Of a stretch of DNA of 8,510 bases, positions 5,750 to 8,510 are shown piece after piece. The DNA is from Chloroflexota bacterium (lineage in GTDB: Bacteria; Chloroflexota; UBA6077), in the NCBI GenBank assembly GCA_021788565.1, contig JAJYKO010000185.1, positions 1 through 8,510 on the forward strand. Reading direction: 5' to 3'. The translations under genes and the position numbers were made by a program. Each line of letters opens with the position of its first letter. Position 1 is the stretch's first letter. Under the pieces are notes generated by a model that was given only the letters and a program-made list of their open reading frames with translations, searched no databases and had not been told where the DNA came from.

Positions 5750-5777
5750 GGAGGGGGTGGCTGTGGCCGCCCCCTCC
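5750..5777 (+). promoter_or_regulatory. Strong GC hairpin between binding-protein and permease genes
   Basis: GGAGGGGG (5750-5757) pairs exactly with CCCCCTCC (5770-5777). Inside it, T5758 pairs with G5769 as a wobble and GGC pairs with GCC, closing a TGTG loop: a 12-pair stem starting 10 bases after the stop codon. No T-run follows, so it is more likely a partial terminator or an mRNA-protecting stem than a full stop. A small second stem, ATCCC-AGT-GGGAT (5779-5791), covers the only candidate ribosome binding site of the permease gene. Confidence 0.6.
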
Positions 5778-5801
5778 TATCCCAGTGGGATGGATTAAGC
5801 C

Positions 5802-6686
5802 ATGTTGTATCTGCTTCAGCAGCTTGTCAATGCATTGTCGGTGGGAGGCGTCTACGCGCTCGTTGCCGTCGGCTTCGCCCTCGTCTACAGCATCCTGAAA
5901 TTCAGCAACTGGTCCCACGGCGCGGTTATCATGCTCAGTTCCTACGTGGGCTTCGTGCTGGCCCAGTATGTGAGGCTTCCCCTCGTCCCAACTTTGCTCT
6001 TGACGATGGTCATCGGCGGGTTCCTAGCCGTGATCATCGAGATGATCGCCTTCCGCCAGATCAGGCTGAAGAACGGACCTCTCATCTACTTCTTCGTGAC
6101 CTCGATCACGGTGTCGACCGGCGCCCAATTCTTGATGTACGCCACCATCGGGGGAGACTTCTATCGGTGGCCAAGCTTAATCGCCACCAACTCCTTTCAG
6201 GTCGGGGGGATATCGGTCTCAACCCTGAACATCTTGACGGCAGGGACCTGCCTGCTCGGCCTCCTGATCCTGAACCTGGTTCTCTTCCATACCCGGATCG
6301 GGATGGCCATTCGGGCAGCCTCCAACGACATGCGCGCGGCTGCGCTCATGGGCGTAGACACCAACTTCGTCATCTCCGTCACTTTCTTTCTCTCGGGAGC
6401 GCTGGGCGGGATCGCGGGGACCCTCCTGGGGATCGCCTACACAACCTATCCAGAGATGGGCGCCGAGGCAATGGTGAAGGGATTCGTCGCGGCCGTGGTC
6501 GGCGGACTCGGTAGTATCAGCGGGGCAGTGCTGGGCGGTGTCCTCCTCGCCATGGTCGAGACGCTGGTGACCATGACGCCACTCGGGTCGGCTGCCGCCC
6601 CGGTGGTAGTTTTCGTCGTGCTGCTGGTGGTGCTGTTCGTACGGCCCTGGGGCATTGCCGGCAAGGCGACCGATGAGAAGGCTTGA
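5802..6686 (+). CDS. livH: Liv-type ABC transporter permease, LivH-like
   Basis: A 294-residue integral membrane protein with about eight hydrophobic segments. It opens with LLQQLVNALSVGGVYALVAV (4-23) and GFALVYSILKFSNWSHGA (24-41), the standard N-terminal signature of LivH permeases. Residues 164-206 (TRIGMAIRAASNDMRAAALM, then GVDTNFVISVTFFLSGALGG) form the cytoplasmic coupling loop that docks on the ATPase, with the expected Gly. VVGGLGSISGAVLGG (232-246) and the closing FVRPWGI (279-285) are also typical. It forms the channel with the LivM-like protein. It starts 61 bases after the binding-protein gene; its ribosome binding site is weak (GGGATGG, 5787-5793) and may be held in a small stem. 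The symbol reflects the family; the solute may not be an amino acid. Confidence 0.9.
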   Translation: MLYLLQQLVNALSVGGVYALVAVGFALVYSILKFSNWSHGAVIMLSSYVGFVLAQYVRLPLVPTLLLTMVIGGFLAVIIEMIAFRQIRLKNGPLIYFFVTSITVSTGAQFLMYATIGGDFYRWPSLIATNSFQVGGISVSTLNILTAGTCLLGLLILNLVLFHTRIGMAIRAASNDMRAAALMGVDTNFVISVTFFLSGALGGIAGTLLGIAYTTYPEMGAEAMVKGFVAAVVGGLGSISGAVLGGVLLAMVETLVTMTPLGSAAAPVVVFVVLLVVLFVRPWGIAGKATDEKA

Positions 6687-6703
6687 GAGAAGAGGCGAGT
6701 AGA

Positions 6704-7597
6704 ATGTCCTACTACGTTGATCTGGCCACCCTCTTCTGTATCGCCCTGATCGCGGTTGTGGGCGTCTTCGCCCTCACGGGTCTCACCGGCCTCTTCTCTT
6801 TTGGTCAGGGGGGCTTCATGTCTCTGGGCGCTTACGCCGCGGTCCTGTCCAATATGAGGCTCGGTTTGCCCTTTCCCCTCGCCCTGCTGTTTGGGGTTAT
6901 TGTGGCTGCCGCGGCGAGTTACGTGATCGGCATCCCTGCCTTGCGGCTCCGACGAGATTTCTTCGCCCTTGCCACTTTCGGCTTCGGCGAGGCTGTGACG
7001 GCGCTATTCCAGATGTTTACGCAGGTAACGGGCGGAACGATGGGGCTTCCGGGCATCCCACAGTACACCACTTTCTGGCTGGCCCTGGCCGGCGCTATCG
7101 TGGCCATCTACCTGGTCGCCAACCTCAAGCGATCGAAGCTGGGCCGGCAGTCCATCGCCATCCGGAACGACGAACTGGCGGCACAAGCCCTTGGGATCGA
7201 CGCATACCATCACAAGATGAGCATATTCGTCATTAGCGCCGCCCTCGCCGGGTTCGCGGGCGGATTGCAGGGCTTCTTTATAAACTACATGGACCCGCGC
7301 ATCTTTGACTGGACGACCTCGGTCGAACAGGTGATCACCGTCTACTTCGGCGGGATCAACAGCCTCACCGGTAGCGTCATCAGCACCCTCCTGCTAAGCA
7401 GTCTCCCAGAGGCGCTCAGATTCGCCAGCATGTGGCGCGTGGTGATCTACTCGGCCCTGATCATCCTGATCATGAACCTGCGACCTCAGGGGTTGATGGG
7501 GGATTGGGAGTTCAGCCTCGCGTGGGCGCGAAGGATTATTCGGCGCAAGAGCGAGGGGCCCAACACTTCCCACCAGGCCATTGAGGAGACGCACTGA
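6704..7597 (+). CDS. livM: Liv-type ABC transporter permease, LivM-like
   Basis: The second membrane subunit, 297 residues from ATG 6704. AGAGGCGAG (6691-6699) precedes it closely, while the earlier in-frame TTG at 6683 would overlap livH and lacks a site. Features of LivM: ALTGLTGLFSFGQGGFMSLG (23-42), the TGGTMGLPGI motif (109-118), and a coupling loop at 144-186 (SKLGRQSIAIRNDELAAQAL, then GIDAYHHKMSIFVISAALAG) that contacts the ATPase. YFGGINSLTGSV (214-225) and LRPQGLMG (259-266) close the membrane domain. A polar tail of about 30 residues (268-297) follows. It begins 17 bases after livH, and its TGA shares one base with the ATG of the next gene, so translation of the two is probably coupled. 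Confidence 0.92.
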   Translation: MSYYVDLATLFCIALIAVVGVFALTGLTGLFSFGQGGFMSLGAYAAVLSNMRLGLPFPLALLFGVIVAAAASYVIGIPALRLRRDFFALATFGFGEAVTALFQMFTQVTGGTMGLPGIPQYTTFWLALAGAIVAIYLVANLKRSKLGRQSIAIRNDELAAQALGIDAYHHKMSIFVISAALAGFAGGLQGFFINYMDPRIFDWTTSVEQVITVYFGGINSLTGSVISTLLLSSLPEALRFASMWRVVIYSALIILIMNLRPQGLMGDWEFSLAWARRIIRRKSEGPNTSHQAIEETH

Positions 7598-8373
7598 TGG
7601 CAGCTACCAGCGACGAAGTGCTCCTCAATATCGACGGCCTGTCCAAGAGCTTCGGTGGCGTCGCCGCGGTGGTGGACTTCGGCTTGGAGGTGCGCAGGGA
7701 CCACGTAGTGGGGCTAATTGGCCCCAACGGCGCCGGCAAGACCACGATCTTCAACCTGATCTCGGGAATCACCCCTGCCGATCGAGGAAAGGTGCTCTTC
7801 CTCGATCGGGACATCACCAACCAGAAGTCCCACGTGATCGCTCGGTTGGGAATCGGTCGCACATTCCAGAACGTACGGCTCTTCGACGGCCTCAGCGTTG
7901 GGGACAACGTGAAGGCGGCCTGCTGTCACGATGCGTCCTACGGCTATCTGAGTGGGCTGCTCGGCCTGAGGAGCATGCACAGCTGCGAGCGGGATCTGGA
8001 TGCTAAGGTCGACATGCTGCTTGAACTGGTGGGCATCCCGCACTGCCGCAATGAGCGGCCCCGCAGCCTCCCATACGGCCTTCAGCGAAAGGTGGAGATC
8101 GCCAGGGCATTGGCCACCAACCCGCAGATCCTGATGCTGGACGAGCCAGCTGCCGGTCTGAATCCCACCGAAGTAGTCGAGATGCTGGGACTAATCCGGA
8201 CGCTGCACGACGATCATCGCTACTCCATCTTCTTGATCGAGCATCATATGGAAGTCGTGATGCCCGTCTGCGATGACGTCTACGTGGTGAACATGGGCCG
8301 CACCATTGCCCACGGCACCCCCGGCGAAGTCCAGACGAATCCGGAAGTGCTGACAGCCTACCTGGGAGAGTGA
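7597..8373 (+). CDS. livG: Liv-type ABC transporter ATP-binding protein, LivG-like
   Basis: A 258-residue cytoplasmic ATPase that drives the transporter together with the LivF-like subunit. Visible motifs: Walker A GPNGAGKT (42-49), Q-loop Gln91 in GRTFQNVRLF, the signature in its LivG form LPYGLQRKVEIARAL (158-172; the general family has LSGGQ), Walker B ILMLDEP (178-184) and the switch His216 in LIEHHMEVV. The stretch LDEPAAGLNPTE and the C-terminal PGEVQTNPEVLTAYLGE (242-258) are standard for LivG, and the length is normal. GAGGAG (7583-7588), inside the end of livM, lies eight bases before the ATG, and start and stop codons overlap by one base. All catalytic residues seem intact. Confidence 0.94.
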   Translation: MAATSDEVLLNIDGLSKSFGGVAAVVDFGLEVRRDHVVGLIGPNGAGKTTIFNLISGITPADRGKVLFLDRDITNQKSHVIARLGIGRTFQNVRLFDGLSVGDNVKAACCHDASYGYLSGLLGLRSMHSCERDLDAKVDMLLELVGIPHCRNERPRSLPYGLQRKVEIARALATNPQILMLDEPAAGLNPTEVVEMLGLIRTLHDDHRYSIFLIEHHMEVVMPVCDDVYVVNMGRTIAHGTPGEVQTNPEVLTAYLGE

Positions 8374-8383
8374 GGGCTGACTA

Positions 8384-8510
8384 ATGCTCCTTGAGCTTCA
8401 CGATGTCGCGGTATCTTACGGGAAGATGGCAGCACTGCATGGCGTCTCGCTGCAGGTCGAGGACGGCAGCATCACGTCGATAATCGGCGCTAACGGCGCC
8501 GGCAAGAGCA
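8384..8510 (+). CDS. livF: Liv-type ABC transporter ATP-binding protein, LivF-like (5' part, cut by window end)
   Basis: Only 42 codons are present. The peptide [20 protein letters not shown] leads to [15 protein letters not shown] and the Walker A motif GANGAGKS (35-42), where the window stops. The short N-terminus before Walker [14 protein letters not shown] and GANGAGKS (livG has GPNGAGKT) are characteristic of LivF. The second ATPase is expected at this place in the order binding protein, LivH, LivM, LivG, LivF. GAGGG (8372-8376), overlapping the livG stop, lies seven bases before the ATG; the gap to livG is 10 bases. The missing part should hold the signature, Walker B and switch His. 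Confidence 0.88.
   Translation, partial: MLLELHDVAVSYGKMAALHGVSLQVEDGSITSIIGANGAGKS

Noticed and set aside
6683..6703. Earlier TTG start for the LivM-like permease
   Set aside because: It overlaps livH, lacks a ribosome binding site, and adds seven charged residues before a typical permease N-terminus.

Overview
The window is GC-rich, tightly coded bacterial DNA. Its core is a plus-strand cluster for import and catabolism of a small organic solute. The gamma-subunit fragment of a 2-oxoacid:ferredoxin oxidoreductase at the left edge suggests an anaerobic or facultatively anaerobic organism. The overall gene style and the intergenic repeats resemble anaerobic Chloroflexota or similar deep-branching environmental bacteria, but this is a weak guess and no marker gene is present.

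Left flank (1-825): the minus strand carries the 5' end of a porG-like gene with its own promoter (-10 TATAAT), preceded by a small unrecognised ORF (277-573, possibly from 618). A 200-base divergent region holds a TTGACA promoter pointing left, overlapping inverted repeats, and an extended -10 promoter pointing right.

Catabolic genes (826-4302): a PfkB-family sugar kinase of the 2-keto-3-deoxygluconate kinase type, then a non-coding 456 bases, then a GntR/FCD regulator and a Gfo/Idh/MocA oxidoreductase. The non-coding stretch contains a 212-bp nested inverted-repeat element followed by a near-consensus promoter and a perfect 20-bp palindrome, which is the probable operator of the GntR gene.

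Transporter (4303-8510): after a 280-base gap holding a second inverted-repeat element comes a complete run of branched-chain-amino-acid-type (Liv/HAAT) ABC transporter genes: lipoprotein binding protein, two permeases, first ATPase and the start of the second ATPase, which is cut by the window end. A strong GC hairpin without a T-run lies between the binding protein and the first permease.

The regulator, kinase and oxidoreductase suggest sugar or sugar-acid metabolism. The adjoining Liv-type transporter may therefore import something other than a branched-chain amino acid. This is an inference from neighbourhood only. I see no CRISPR array, tRNA, rRNA, transposase, phage gene or clearly novel system. 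The most unusual items are the palindromic operator, the two intergenic repeat elements, the transporter/catabolism pairing and the altered catalytic motif of the oxidoreductase.
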